Shown here one piece after another: positions 17,587 through 26,904 of a DNA stretch of 37,366 nucleotides. The stretch is taken from assembly GCF_900162825.1 (NCBI RefSeq), contig NZ_FUGE01000172.1, positions 1 through 37,366 on the forward strand, given 5' to 3'. Source of the DNA: Psychrobacter piechaudii (GTDB lineage Bacteria > Pseudomonadota > Gammaproteobacteria > Pseudomonadales > Moraxellaceae). The notes under the pieces are model-generated. The model was given only the letters and a program-made list of their open reading frames with translations, was not told the DNA's origin and did not search any database. Position 1 is the first letter of the stretch, and every line of letters starts with the position of its first letter. A program made the translations under genes and the position numbers.

Positions 17587-18555
17587 CTAGCTGTTAAGTT
17601 TAACAATTAATAGCGCCATACGGCCGGTATTGGCCTCGCCTAAATGAGTCTTTCTACGATAAGAATAATAGCTGCTATCCTGATAGCTACAAGCCAAAGC
17701 AGGACTAGCTTTTGATTCATCACCCAATATTGTAGATTGTTCAACTGCTATACCTAATTGCTTAAGCTGCAACTGCGCCAGTCTAGGCAAATCCAACCAA
17801 GCTTTATTGGCCTCCTCAAGCTCCGCAACAATTTTAGACCTAACATCTTCTGTCTTCATGCCCATTTTTTCACAGCCAAGCAGCAGCTTATCGACCACAT
17901 CATAAGACACTTCATAACAGGGTTGAGTGATACAGGCGCCTATCCAAGCTTGTAAAGGCTGAGCTTCCCCTCTCTCAGAGGATGAGTTAGAGTTTAGTGA
18001 TTGAAATTTAATAAGCTCATTATAAGTCTCAAAAACCACCCCATTGGCCAGCCCCTGCCAGCCGGCATGAATGGCTGCAACTTGCTGCGAGTTTGGATCA
18101 TAAATCACAATGGGTACACAGTCTGCAGTCATAATGGCCAAGGCTTGATTGGGCTTAGCTGTGACCAAAGCATCCGCTGCAGGGGGAGTTAAAGACAAGT
18201 TGTCTAAGTACTCATCCTCGATACGAATCACTTGGTTACTGTGAATCTGACTTAACCAATAAATAGCTTCAACCCCAGAGCCTTTGTTTTGCTGAGCCAA
18301 ATACTCATTGATTAGACTAAGTAGCTGCGCTCTGTTATGTAGCACTTGAGCCGGATCATCATTGACATGCAGACCTAAATTAAAGCCACCGTAACTGTTG
18401 TTCTGGCCTTTTTGTTTGTTAGCCGCTGTTTGTGTATCAGTGGCAGCCAAGTCAGCTCCAGCATTGGTTTGAATGATTAATATCTCATCGGTATGAGCCA
18501 ACACTTGAAACGGCTTTTCATGGCTGGTATTTAATGTAATGGGATTGGGCGTCAT
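17587..18555 (-). CDS. pgeF: PgeF/YfiH, purine nucleoside phosphorylase-like peptidoglycan editing factor
   Basis: 322 residues of the former 'multicopper polyphenol oxidase/laccase-domain' family (E. coli YfiH/PgeF), a zinc protein that prevents wrong amino acids entering peptidoglycan and whose relatives cleave purine nucleosides. Metal-site residues are visible: H105 in LSQIHSNQV, C146 in MTADCVPIV and H163 in AIHAGWQGLANGV. WIGACITQPCYEV and SYRRKTHLGEANTGRMALLI are the C-terminal signatures. Residues about 30-55 form a polar insertion before the SYGGFNLGLHVNDDP motif. It starts 5 bases after the rluD stop, so the two are co-transcribed, as in E. coli. Confidence 0.92.
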   Translation of the reverse strand: MTPNPITLNTSHEKPFQVLAHTDEILIIQTNAGADLAATDTQTAANKQKGQNNSYGGFNLGLHVNDDPAQVLHNRAQLLSLINEYLAQQNKGSGVEAIYWLSQIHSNQVIRIEDEYLDNLSLTPPAADALVTAKPNQALAIMTADCVPIVIYDPNSQQVAAIHAGWQGLANGVVFETYNELIKFQSLNSNSSSERGEAQPLQAWIGACITQPCYEVSYDVVDKLLLGCEKMGMKTEDVRSKIVAELEEANKAWLDLPRLAQLQLKQLGIAVEQSTILGDESKASPALACSYQDSSYYSYRRKTHLGEANTGRMALLIVKLNS

Positions 18556-18560
18556 AAGCG

Positions 18561-19832
18561 CTACTCACTCAAGATTTCTGCCAGCGCAACGATATCATCC
18601 GGTAAAGGCGCTGTGACCTCGATATCTTCCCCAGTCTCTGGATGTATAAACCCTAATTGATACGCGTGTAGCGCTTGACGGGGAAAGTTTTGAATGGCAT
18701 CACGCTGCTCTTGGGTCAATCCTGCTCTAAGCTGCTGACGGTTGCCATAGACATCATCGCCAATGATGGGATGGCCTATGTGACTTAAATGGACGCGAAT
18801 TTGATGGGTACGGCCCGTCTCTAGCTGCACATCAAGCAAACTATAGTTTTCATTTAACGGAGTAATAGTCATGATATGGGTGACAGCAGGCTTGCCCATG
18901 CTGGTCACTGTCATCTTCGTACGCTGGGTACGGTGGCGACCAATTGGGGCATCGATTGTACGCTGGCGGGCTAGACTTGCTGCATCCCCTGCGACAATAC
19001 ACTGATAGTGACGATAGACACTCTTATCTTTTAGCTGTTCTTGTAGCTCAAGCTGCGCCGCTTTGGTTTTACCAATAACCAACAATCCTGACGTATTTTT
19101 ATCGATACGGTGTACCAAGCCAGCCCTTGGCAAATGAGCTTGGTTGGGATAATGAAACAGCAGTCCATTAACTAAAGTTCCTGTCCAGTTACCAGCACCA
19201 GGGTGAACCACCATACCCACTGGCTTATTCACCACCAGCACACTGTCATCTTCATAGACAATATCTAAGGCTATGTCTTCCGGCTGATCATTACCATGTT
19301 GCTCAAGCTTAGCTTGTAGCAACAAGCTATCATCGGCCTTGACCCGATATTTCGGTTTTTCAACACTACCATTAATGGTCAAGTTACCCGACTTCATCCA
19401 TTCTTGCAGCTGAGCACGAGAGTGATCGGCAAAAAGCTCTGCTGCCAACTTATCAATACGCTGACCGGCTTCGTCTTTAGTCACTATATGCTCAGCATGT
19501 ACTTCTAATATCTGATTATCGCTGCTCTCTTCTTCGTCTTCGTCGAAATCTTCCAGCTCACTCTCTGCTTCATAATCTGCCATTGATGACAGTTGAGAGG
19601 ACTCTGAATTTTCAATTGCCGAGCTTGGCATAGAGTTGGCTTTATCCTCCATAGCTTTACCCTCTATAGTATGGTTAGCAAGGGTTGACTGACTATCCGG
19701 CTCATTCTGAGCTGTATTATCTACAACTCCTGCTTGATTGTTGCTCAGGTTTGGGCTATTTTCCGAAGGTATAGATGACGCTTCAGAAGACATATTAGAG
19801 GAGAGGGTTTTAGAGGACATATTAGACGACAT
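18561..19832 (-). CDS. rluD: 23S rRNA pseudouridine synthase RluD
   Basis: 423 residues from the ATG at 19832 (a TTG 5 codons upstream is possible; neither has a clear ribosome site). RluD makes pseudouridines at 1911, 1915 and 1917 of 23S rRNA. After an S4-like RNA-binding domain (about 115-165, DEAGQRIDKLAAELFADHSRAQLQEWM) comes the RsuA/RluA catalytic domain with D244 in LVHRIDKNTSGLLV. The first 110 residues are a Ser/Asn/Glu-rich, probably disordered extension ending in the acidic patch ELEDFDEDEEESSD, absent from E. coli RluD. First gene of the rluD-pgeF unit, divergent from bamD as in many gammaproteobacteria. Confidence 0.93.
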   Translation of the reverse strand: MSSNMSSKTLSSNMSSEASSIPSENSPNLSNNQAGVVDNTAQNEPDSQSTLANHTIEGKAMEDKANSMPSSAIENSESSQLSSMADYEAESELEDFDEDEEESSDNQILEVHAEHIVTKDEAGQRIDKLAAELFADHSRAQLQEWMKSGNLTINGSVEKPKYRVKADDSLLLQAKLEQHGNDQPEDIALDIVYEDDSVLVVNKPVGMVVHPGAGNWTGTLVNGLLFHYPNQAHLPRAGLVHRIDKNTSGLLVIGKTKAAQLELQEQLKDKSVYRHYQCIVAGDAASLARQRTIDAPIGRHRTQRTKMTVTSMGKPAVTHIMTITPLNENYSLLDVQLETGRTHQIRVHLSHIGHPIIGDDVYGNRQQLRAGLTQEQRDAIQNFPRQALHAYQLGFIHPETGEDIEVTAPLPDDIVALAEILSE

Positions 19833-20049
19833 AGTTATTTGGACCAAATTGAGTTTTTTATTAATAAGCTAAGTGTAGCATGGTTTGACTTATTCTCCTT
19901 ATTTTAGCGTAATAACCGTCCCCCTAAACACAGTGTATTTAGTACCCAAAATCTGTTAATTATGTCCGCAATAACGCCTTATAGCTGTCAAAATTGAAGC
20001 GCTAACAACATTAAGGTAGCATTCACTCTACAATCCTATACCAAAATAT

Positions 20050-20069
20050 TAGTGTAGCGTGCTACACTA
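20050..20069. promoter_or_regulatory. Perfect palindrome in the bamD leader
   Basis: TAGTGTAGC and GCTACACTA are 9-bp arms around a GT spacer, 41 bases before the bamD ATG. The half-site AGTGTAGC occurs again at 19872-19879, just upstream of rluD, in the same divergent gap. This fits an operator for an unidentified dimeric regulator, or a hairpin in the bamD mRNA. Confidence 0.5.
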
Positions 20070-20110
20070 GAGCCACTAAAATTTTACTAAAATATTCTGC
20101 GGAGATTTCC

Positions 20111-21280
20111 ATGCAGCGTGCTTCAACTTCTTTATTTACTGCATTAACCCCTAATCCCTCTCATTCTTCTCGTAAGACTAAGTTCACTTTGGCACTATTA
20201 GCTGCCGGTATGCTTAGCTTATCTGGCTGTCAGACTCTAAAAAATATTACTGGCAAAGACACTGACGCAGTAGCTTCTGCAGAGAAGTCGGATGCTCAGT
20301 ACTATAAAGAAGCGGTAGAGTCTATGGAAAAAGGACGCTATATTTATGCCTCAGAGCAATTATCGGAACTGCGTACTTTCTATCCTACTGGCCCGTATGC
20401 CGAGCAAGCTTTATTAGATTTAATGTACAGCCAGTTCCAGTCGGATGAATATGGCTTAGCCGTGACCAGCGCTGAACAGTTTATTAAGCTATATCCTCGT
20501 AATCCTCAAGTAGATTATGCTTACTATGTTCGCGGCGTAGCCAATATGCAAACCGGCACTAGTAGCTTATTAAATGCGGTGAAATTGCAGCAAGCCCATC
20601 GTGATACTTCTTACTATCGTTTGGCTTTTAGCAACTTCCAAGAGTTACTGACCAAATTTCCAAATAGTAGCTACGCTCCAGACGCAGCTCAGCGCATGAT
20701 TTATATTTATAATCAATTTGCCGAAAGTGAGCTAACAGCAGCACGCTGGTATATTAAACGTGAAGCTCATGTTGCCGCTGCTAACCGTGCAAGATGGGTA
20801 TTCCAATACTATCCTCAAAGCCAACAAATTCCCGAAGCCATTGCAATTTTGGCTTATAGCAATGAGCAATTAGGTCTAAATGATTTGGCACAGCAATACA
20901 AGACTTTGCTACAAATCAACTATCCTGAATGGCTAACTGCTGATGGTAAAGTACGTATTAGCAATAACCGTGCTGGTAGCTTATTAAGCAGAATGACTTA
21001 TGGCAAGCTAGGTCGCTCAGACAAGCGCACAGACTCTAATGCTACTCAAAATTCTGAATATACGGGGCCGACTAAGCAGCAAGTCATTTATGAAGCGGCT
21101 AAACTACAGTTGCCTACAGACAATGCTACTTTATCTGACCAAACTTTACCGACGATCAATACCGGTCGTCGCGGGGTTAACTTAGGTCTTGGCTTACCTG
21201 ATGAGGCAACAGGCACTCAGCCACAGACTCGCATTTCTAGTCCAAAAGAGATGTATCCCGATAGCAGCAACAATGAATAA
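20111..21280 (+). CDS. bamD: Outer membrane assembly lipoprotein BamD
   Basis: 389 residues, essential lipoprotein of the BAM complex that inserts beta-barrel proteins in the outer membrane. A long N-terminus leads to a lipoprotein signal with lipobox LSLSGC (C40). TPR-type helical repeats follow (YYKEAVESMEKGRYIYASEQLSEL, QALLDLMYSQFQSDEYGLAVTSAEQF, RLAFSNFQELLTKFPNSSYAPDA). The C-terminus beyond about 300 is a polar tail, which makes it longer than E. coli BamD (245 residues). A GGAG site precedes the ATG. Confidence 0.95.
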   Translation: MQRASTSLFTALTPNPSHSSRKTKFTLALLAAGMLSLSGCQTLKNITGKDTDAVASAEKSDAQYYKEAVESMEKGRYIYASEQLSELRTFYPTGPYAEQALLDLMYSQFQSDEYGLAVTSAEQFIKLYPRNPQVDYAYYVRGVANMQTGTSSLLNAVKLQQAHRDTSYYRLAFSNFQELLTKFPNSSYAPDAAQRMIYIYNQFAESELTAARWYIKREAHVAAANRARWVFQYYPQSQQIPEAIAILAYSNEQLGLNDLAQQYKTLLQINYPEWLTADGKVRISNNRAGSLLSRMTYGKLGRSDKRTDSNATQNSEYTGPTKQQVIYEAAKLQLPTDNATLSDQTLPTINTGRRGVNLGLGLPDEATGTQPQTRISSPKEMYPDSSNNE

Positions 21281-21336
21281 GTAACTGCTTAGCTAAAAAC
21301 ACTTAGCTAAAATTACATTGTTTAAGCAATACCTTG

Positions 21337-21370
21337 AGCCACTTTATAAGCTAACCCCTTTAAAGTGGCT
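21337..21370. repeat. Inverted repeat between bamD and dnaG
   Basis: Perfect 10-bp arms AGCCACTTTA (21337-21346) and TAAAGTGGCT (21361-21370) around a 14-base loop, ending about 48 bases before the dnaG ATG. No T-run follows, so it is not a standard terminator. It could act as an mRNA processing or attenuation structure. Confidence 0.5.
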
Positions 21371-21417
21371 TATCCGTCTAAAGAATCCGTTTTTATTTGG
21401 TAAGGCCAAACGCAATT

Positions 21418-23700
21418 ATGAGCATCCCTAACCATATTCTTGATCAACTAAATAGCCAAGCCGATCTGGTAGGGATTATTGGGAAGCACACTACTTTAAA
21501 ACGCGCCGGAAAAGAGTTTAAAGGCAACTGCCCTTTTCACGGTGAAAAAACCCCTTCTTTTTATGTCAATCCCCAAAAAAACGTCTATAACTGCTTTGGT
21601 TGCGGTGTGGGTGGCAATGCCATTAGCTTTTTGCGTGACTACGAAAACCAAACCTTTATGGAGGCCGTAACAGAGCTGTCACGTCAGACAGGCATTGAGA
21701 TCCCCAAAGAAGACAATAGAAATTTACGCTATAAAAGAACGCCCAAGAAAAGTGTGCCGCCACCTCAGCCGTCAGTCGCACAGCCTAAAGCACCTTCTAC
21801 GACGAGTAGCTCAAGTAATTCAAACGGTAATAGCATCACCTTTGAGACTAATAATGGGCCTAATAATAACAATCTAAATAATAACAGTCCAAGTAATAGC
21901 GGCTCGAATAACCCTAACTCAGCCCCTATCCCTGATGATAGCGCCAGCGCCGGCTACTTTGATGAGGCCAGTTATTACAACTCCGCGCCTCTTGCTGACT
22001 GGGATTCAGGCTTCTATCCTGAAGACTTTGACCCTGGCATGGGCTCTGCCCCTGACTATCATTCCGGTTCTCCCTACAGCCAGCCTCAAGACAGTCAACA
22101 AGATAGTCAAGAAGGGGATCTGTATGACCTATTGATGAGTATCAGTGAGTTTTATCAGTACAACTTGCGTAATAACTCACGGGCCATGGCTTATTTTAAA
22201 GAGCGGGGTTTAACCGATAGCATCATCGAAGAATTTAAGCTGGGCTATGCTCCAAGCGGTTGGCAGCATTTAGAACAGGCTTTCCCTCGAGATATAGAGG
22301 GTCTTAAAGCTTTGGGTTTGGTGCGTAATTCTGAAAAAGGACGGGATTATGATTTGCTACGTGATCGGGTTATTTTCCCCATTCGAGACAATCAAGGCCG
22401 AGTAATCGCGTTTGCCGGACGCGCCCTAGACAATGAGGTAAACCCTAAATATATCAACTCTAGTGACTCCCCTATCTTCCATAAGCAACATGTGCTTTAT
22501 GGCTATTATGAGTCTAGGCAACATAGAGCCAACGACTGGTTAGTGGTCGAAGGCTACATGGATGTCATTGCTCTATACCAAGCAGGTATCTACGGCGCGG
22601 TCGCTTCTATGGGAACGGCCATTAATGAAAGCCAAATCTCGCGTTTATTGCAATTAAACCCTACCCTAACTTTATGTTTTGATGGGGATAGTGCGGGTCA
22701 AAAAGCTGCATGGCGTACCCTAGAGGTTGCCCTGCCGGTGCTAAGTGATGACAAAGAGCTGCGCTTTTTGACATTGCCTGGTGGGCATGATCCAGATACT
22801 TATATTGCCCTGCAAGGCGTGGAAGCCATGCGTGAGCAGATCAAAAATGCCATGCCTTTGTCACAATATATTTTCGCCTACTTAAGTGAGAGATATGATT
22901 TAAGCTTGGCTGAAGGTAAAGCCAAACTGATGTCTCAAGTTAGGCAATTGACCAATAACTTGCCCAAGGGCTCAAGTTTTAAATACTTACTTAACAATGA
23001 CATCTATCAAAAGCTAGGGGGCCGAAAAGGTCAAAAGAACTCAGCTCATGATGTGTTGTTAGATTTTGATAGCGACATGACAGTCAGCCGCATGCTTGAG
23101 CTGTGCTTGTTGTTTTCACCAAATTTAATGCAAGAAGACCCCATCGCACGTATATGGCAAGAGTCTGGCGTGGCAGATATTGAACTGTATCCTCCACGCC
23201 CAAAACAAAAAAATAAGAATACTGATGAGGCTGATAAAGCTTCTGCTGAGGCGCCTGTCAAGCCAGCAGTCAAAGTCTCTGCCTCTGCCACTAAGTCTCC
23301 TGCTAAAGGGGCTATTCAGCCACCGCCTCTACCAAGTTGGCAGGATTTTGACAGTCCAAGCTTGGTACAGCTCACTGAGACCATAAATGCTCTAGCGCCT
23401 CATCTACCCAAAGATACCAATGCTGCTGCCCATTTCATCCTAGCCAATTTACCGGCCAATCAGCAGCATACTTTGGCCAAGCGTTGGTTTCCTTTTTGGT
23501 CCAATTTAAATAAGCGCGGTATCATTGATGTCGATGAGCTATTCGATGATTTATTGGTTCAGCTGATGCTACAAGCCCTATCGAAACAAATGTCACAATT
23601 TAAAAATATTATCATTACCTCTTATCTAAACCGTCAACGCCAGACCTTACTAAACTGGTCCAAGCAGCAACAGGCTGAGCAATCAAGTAAGATGGCTTAA
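21418..23700 (+). CDS. dnaG: DNA primase DnaG with long low-complexity linker
   Basis: 760 residues from the ATG at 21418 (a TTG at 21397 would add 7). It makes RNA primers for replication with DnaB. The N-terminal zinc domain has CPFH and CFGC ligands (C38, H41, C59, C62). The polymerase domain includes the TOPRIM motifs VVEGYMDVIAL and CFDGDSAGQKAAWR. The C-terminal DnaB-interaction domain ends at NRQRQTLLNWSKQQ. Between zinc and polymerase domains lies a linker of about 125 residues rich in Asn, Ser and Pro (about 108-233, for example NNGPNNNNLNNNSPSNSGSN), far longer than in E. coli. A second Lys/Ala/Pro linker precedes the C-terminal domain. Between bamD and rpoD, the macromolecular-synthesis arrangement without rpsU. 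Confidence 0.95.
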   Translation: MSIPNHILDQLNSQADLVGIIGKHTTLKRAGKEFKGNCPFHGEKTPSFYVNPQKNVYNCFGCGVGGNAISFLRDYENQTFMEAVTELSRQTGIEIPKEDNRNLRYKRTPKKSVPPPQPSVAQPKAPSTTSSSSNSNGNSITFETNNGPNNNNLNNNSPSNSGSNNPNSAPIPDDSASAGYFDEASYYNSAPLADWDSGFYPEDFDPGMGSAPDYHSGSPYSQPQDSQQDSQEGDLYDLLMSISEFYQYNLRNNSRAMAYFKERGLTDSIIEEFKLGYAPSGWQHLEQAFPRDIEGLKALGLVRNSEKGRDYDLLRDRVIFPIRDNQGRVIAFAGRALDNEVNPKYINSSDSPIFHKQHVLYGYYESRQHRANDWLVVEGYMDVIALYQAGIYGAVASMGTAINESQISRLLQLNPTLTLCFDGDSAGQKAAWRTLEVALPVLSDDKELRFLTLPGGHDPDTYIALQGVEAMREQIKNAMPLSQYIFAYLSERYDLSLAEGKAKLMSQVRQLTNNLPKGSSFKYLLNNDIYQKLGGRKGQKNSAHDVLLDFDSDMTVSRMLELCLLFSPNLMQEDPIARIWQESGVADIELYPPRPKQKNKNTDEADKASAEAPVKPAVKVSASATKSPAKGAIQPPPLPSWQDFDSPSLVQLTETINALAPHLPKDTNAAAHFILANLPANQQHTLAKRWFPFWSNLNKRGIIDVDELFDDLLVQLMLQALSKQMSQFKNIIITSYLNRQRQTLLNWSKQQQAEQSSKMA

Positions 23701-24066
23701 GCTGGCTTATTTGGCTTTTAAAAACTTTATCAACCTATTGTTTACGCAAACAATGAGCTCTAAGGCTTTAAAAATCGGGGGATGGCCCCATATCATTAGT
23801 ATCACCGGGTAGTACCTAAGCAAATATTAACCCCCTATCAGCGTTAGTTTTTCTCACTGAGGGTCGTATTTGCGGTGCTGATTTGGATATTATGTTATAA
23901 TATCGGACTAAAATCTTTTAATCTTTGGCTGCAGATTTGGTTGCTCAACCTACAGTAAATAGCTTTTGCAAAAACTAAAACAATAAGACAACAATCTGGC
24001 CTACTAAAAAGCGAATGCACCCCCACTCTACCTTTAACCCACATCTTCTATTGCAAGCGAGATATT
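23701..24066 (+). promoter_or_regulatory. dnaG-rpoD intergenic region
   Basis: 366 bases without a gene. An inverted repeat ATTGTTT (23737-23743) / AAACAAT (23748-23754) lies just after dnaG and lacks a T-run. A TATAAT within TTATGTTATAATATCGG near 23896 is a good -10 candidate for an rpoD promoter; its -35 is not clear. The remaining leader of about 165 bases shows nothing else. Confidence 0.45.
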
Positions 24067-25926
24067 ATGACCGATAAGGCAGCCTCTCAATCTACCTCTC
24101 AACTAGCCACCCTAATTCAAATGGGTAAAGAGCAAGGCTATTTGACTTATGCTGAGGTGAACGACCAACTTCCCGCCTCAATTACCGAAAGCGACCAAAT
24201 TGAAGACATCGTTCAAATGCTTACGGATGTTGGTATTAAAATTTTTGAATCAGCACCAGATGCTGATGATATCTTGATGAACGATGGGGCCAATGATGAT
24301 GAAATGGCCACTGACGAAGCAGCCGCTGTATTAGCCGCTGTAGAAACTGAACCAGGCCGCACCACTGACCCTGTGCGTATGTACATGCGTGAAATGGGTA
24401 CCGTTGATTTGTTAACCCGTGAAGGCGAGATCGTTATCGCTAAACGTATTGAAGAAGGTATCCGTGACGTTCAGCATGCTATGGCTTACTGGCCTGGCAC
24501 TGTACAGTTTATTCTTGATGAATATGACCTAGTAGAAGCTGGCGAGAAGAAGCTTTCTGACGTAATCACTGGTTTTTTAGATCCAGAAGAGCTTGAGCCG
24601 GTTGAAGAAGACGAAGAAAAATTACCCGTTATTACCACCAAATCTAAAGCTAAAGATGTGGATGATGACGAGGAAGAAGACGCTGAAGAAGAGGAAGAAG
24701 AAGAGGCTGGTGGTCTAGACCCAGAGCTTGTGCGTCAGCGTGTCGAAGAGATTCGCGAGCTATTCACTACTGCCAAACAAGCTTTAGAAGAGTATGGCCG
24801 TGGCAGCCCGCAAGCGGAAGAAGCCTATGCCAAAATGGCCGATCGCTTCATGCTATTAAAGCTCAATAACCGTATGTCTGATAACGTAATGGCCATCATG
24901 CATGATGTGTATGATGATGTGCGTAAACAAGAGCGTCAAATCATGCGTTTGGTTATCCGCCGCGGTAAAATGCCACGTGCAGAATTCCGTAAGACCTTCC
25001 CAAGCAACGAAACCAACGTTGACTGGCTAACCGACCGTTTAAAAGGCAACCCTAAATTTGCTGATAGCTTAGCCAAAGTGGTTGACGATGTGGTGGTATT
25101 GCAGCGCCGTATCAAAGACCATGAAAACAGACTGGGCATGCAAATTAGCGAGATGAAAGAAGTAGCTCGCCGTATGGCCATTGGGGAAGCAAAAGCGCGC
25201 CGTGCCAAAAAAGAAATGGTTGAAGCCAACTTACGTCTGGTAATCTCTATTGCCAAAAAATACACCAACCGTGGTTTGCAGTTCTTGGATTTAATTCAAG
25301 AAGGTAACATTGGTTTGATGAAGGCTGTAGACAAGTTTGAATACCGCCGCGGTTATAAATTCTCAACTTATGCTACTTGGTGGATTCGTCAGGCCATTAC
25401 CCGTTCAATCGCTGACCAGGCTCGTACTATTCGTATCCCGGTACACATGATTGAAACCATAAACAAAATAAACCGTGTGTCACGTCAGTTGCTACAAGAG
25501 ATGGGCCGTGAACCTACTCCTGAGGAATTAGGCGAACGTTTAGAGATGGATGAAGGCAAGGTTCGTAAAGTCTTGAAAATTGCCAAAGAGCCCATATCTA
25601 TGGAAACACCAATCGGTGACGATGAAGATTCACACTTAGGCGACTTTATTGAGGACCAAACCATCTCAAGCCCCGTTGAAGATGCTACTTCAGCCGGCCT
25701 ACAAGAAGCCACTCGTGATGTATTAAGCAATCTAACCGAACGTGAAGCCAAAGTACTGCGTATGCGTTTTGGTATTGATATGCCAACCGATCATACTTTA
25801 GAAGAGGTCGGTAAGCAGTTTGATGTTACCCGTGAGCGTATCCGTCAGATTGAGGCCAAAGCTTTACGTAAGCTACGCCATCCTTCACGCTCTGAGCACC
25901 TACGCTCATTTTTAGAAAATGACTAA
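24067..25926 (+). CDS. rpoD: RNA polymerase primary sigma factor RpoD (sigma-70)
   Basis: 619 residues. Region 1.1 occupies the N-terminus ([19 protein letters not shown]). Region 1.2 is [22 protein letters not shown]. An acidic stretch (about 196-215, [15 protein letters not shown]) lies in the non-conserved region. Region 2 ([39 protein letters not shown]) binds the -10 element and region 4 ([32 protein letters not shown]) the -35. Full-length housekeeping sigma factor, own terminator downstream. Confidence 0.98.
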   Translation: MTDKAASQSTSQLATLIQMGKEQGYLTYAEVNDQLPASITESDQIEDIVQMLTDVGIKIFESAPDADDILMNDGANDDEMATDEAAAVLAAVETEPGRTTDPVRMYMREMGTVDLLTREGEIVIAKRIEEGIRDVQHAMAYWPGTVQFILDEYDLVEAGEKKLSDVITGFLDPEELEPVEEDEEKLPVITTKSKAKDVDDDEEEDAEEEEEEEAGGLDPELVRQRVEEIRELFTTAKQALEEYGRGSPQAEEAYAKMADRFMLLKLNNRMSDNVMAIMHDVYDDVRKQERQIMRLVIRRGKMPRAEFRKTFPSNETNVDWLTDRLKGNPKFADSLAKVVDDVVVLQRRIKDHENRLGMQISEMKEVARRMAIGEAKARRAKKEMVEANLRLVISIAKKYTNRGLQFLDLIQEGNIGLMKAVDKFEYRRGYKFSTYATWWIRQAITRSIADQARTIRIPVHMIETINKINRVSRQLLQEMGREPTPEELGERLEMDEGKVRKVLKIAKEPISMETPIGDDEDSHLGDFIEDQTISSPVEDATSAGLQEATRDVLSNLTEREAKVLRMRFGIDMPTDHTLEEVGKQFDVTRERIRQIEAKALRKLRHPSRSEHLRSFLEND

Positions 25927-25954
25927 GTATTAGCCACACCATTACTTATTCACT

Positions 25955-25985
25955 AAAAAAAGCTGGGGGTTCTCAGCTTTTTTTT
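25955..25985 (+). terminator. Rho-independent terminator after rpoD
   Basis: A-run plus AGCTG (25961-25965) pairing with CAGCT (25974-25978) around GGGGTTCT, followed by eight T. It lies about 30 bases after the rpoD stop. Confidence 0.9.
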
Positions 25986-26013
25986 ACTTTAAAAACAATG
26001 GGAGATGCCAATT

Positions 26014-26355
26014 ATGGCTAACAAAAAAATCGATATGACTCAAAGCCTAACTCTTAACAGAAACCCTTTTGCCAAAAAGACCGATATCCAAAATCTACAC
26101 TTATGGGAATTCCCAATGGACTACCCTATGAGTATTATTGGTCATGAAGGTGAGCATGACACTCTACTGAATGAGGTTAAGCTTATTTTAGGCACTCAGT
26201 TCCCTGACTTTGATACTGAAAGTCTAACCGTGAAAAAATCAAGTACCGGTCGTTTTACGTCAGTCCGTGCCAAGTTATACTTTACTGAAGCAGACCAAGT
26301 GAATGAGCTTTACGCGGCTCTAGACAAGGCAAAAACAGTTCGTACTGTGGTGTAA
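26014..26355 (+). CDS. DUF493 (YbeD-like) family protein
   Basis: 113 residues from the ATG at 26014, which has GGGAG 9 bases upstream; an ATG at 26005 directly abuts that site and is less likely. The family signature LWEFPMDYPMSIIGHEG and the SSTGRFTSVRAKLYFTEADQVNELYAALDKAKTVRTVV end match DUF493/YbeD, a small ACT-like fold protein of unclear, possibly regulatory, role. It is preceded by the rpoD terminator and followed by its own, with its own promoter presumably in the short gap. Confidence 0.88.
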   Translation: MANKKIDMTQSLTLNRNPFAKKTDIQNLHLWEFPMDYPMSIIGHEGEHDTLLNEVKLILGTQFPDFDTESLTVKKSSTGRFTSVRAKLYFTEADQVNELYAALDKAKTVRTVV

Positions 26356-26444
26356 ATATTTTACGTCTACAACACATTATCTGAGTCACTATTTTATTTA
26401 TTAGCCACGGCTGAACTTCCAAAACATAGCTTCAATATATAGCT

Positions 26445-26477
26445 AAAAAAAGAGCAGGCATCCTCCCTGCTCTTTTT
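26445..26477 (+). terminator. Rho-independent terminator after the DUF493 gene
   Basis: AGAGCAGG (26451-26458) pairs with CCTGCTCT (26466-26473), flanked by an A-run and five T. Confidence 0.9.
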
Positions 26478-26792
26478 ATTTGGATGTTATTTAGGTTCTA
26501 TTTTAGCCACTCAAACTGAATTAATTTACAGGTTAAAACTTTTACCTGAACAAATCTAAACCCATTTACTCTCGTTTACAATTTAGTAAAAAAAGTTTTT
26601 CTCAGCTTTTTTTAGCAACTAAATTTCTTGACATAACCGCTAAGCAATAGCCTATCGGTAGTTGCAAATTTGCAAGCATTTTTCATGGCTAATTATTCAT
26701 TTCAATTCTCTCAATTGAACTAGTAACTGCCAATTTGTCAAGATAGTAAATTTTCTTTTTTTCCTTTATATTGTGCCTACATCATAGAAACC

Positions 26793-26840
26793 ACCCTATA
26801 TCTTGTGTTTTATCTGAAACACAGGCACTATAGGTACCAG
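26793..26840 (+). promoter_or_regulatory. Candidate tandem NrdR boxes
   Basis: NrdR represses ribonucleotide reductase genes through two 16-bp boxes spaced about three helix turns (consensus near ACACTATATATAGTGT). ACCCTATATCTTGTGT at 26793-26808 matches well. A second, weaker site at 26825-26840 keeps the left half GCACTATA, with its start exactly 32 bases after the first. Position upstream of nrdA supports the call; the second box's right half is poor. Confidence 0.55.
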
Positions 26841-26856
26841 GTAATATTTTTTAGTG

Positions 26857-26879
26857 GTGAGACGATATAATCGTGTCAC
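26857..26879. promoter_or_regulatory. Imperfect palindrome over the nrdA -10 candidate
   Basis: GTGAGACGAT, ATA, ATCGTGTCAC: 10-base arms with one mismatch. The TATAAT at 26866-26871 lies at its centre. It ends 25 bases before the nrdA ATG. It could be an operator in addition to NrdR, or a leader hairpin if transcription starts upstream. Confidence 0.45.
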
Positions 26880-26904
26880 TTAGCAATAACTAGCGGAGAC
26901 AGCA

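Larger units (their letters stand above)
26478..26904 (+). promoter_or_regulatory. nrdA upstream region
   Basis: About 430 bases upstream of nrdA. It contains a perfect 14-bp palindrome TTGCAAATTTGCAA (26662-26675), a TTGACA at 26628-26633 without a good -10, candidate NrdR boxes (26793-26840) and a TATAAT at 26866-26871 inside an imperfect palindrome. No gene is supported here. Confidence 0.5.

Noticed and set aside
26628-26658. TTGACA at 26628 as the nrdA promoter
   Set aside because: No good -10 is found at 16-18 bases; the nearest TATCGG sits at 19 and the site is 270 bases from nrdA.
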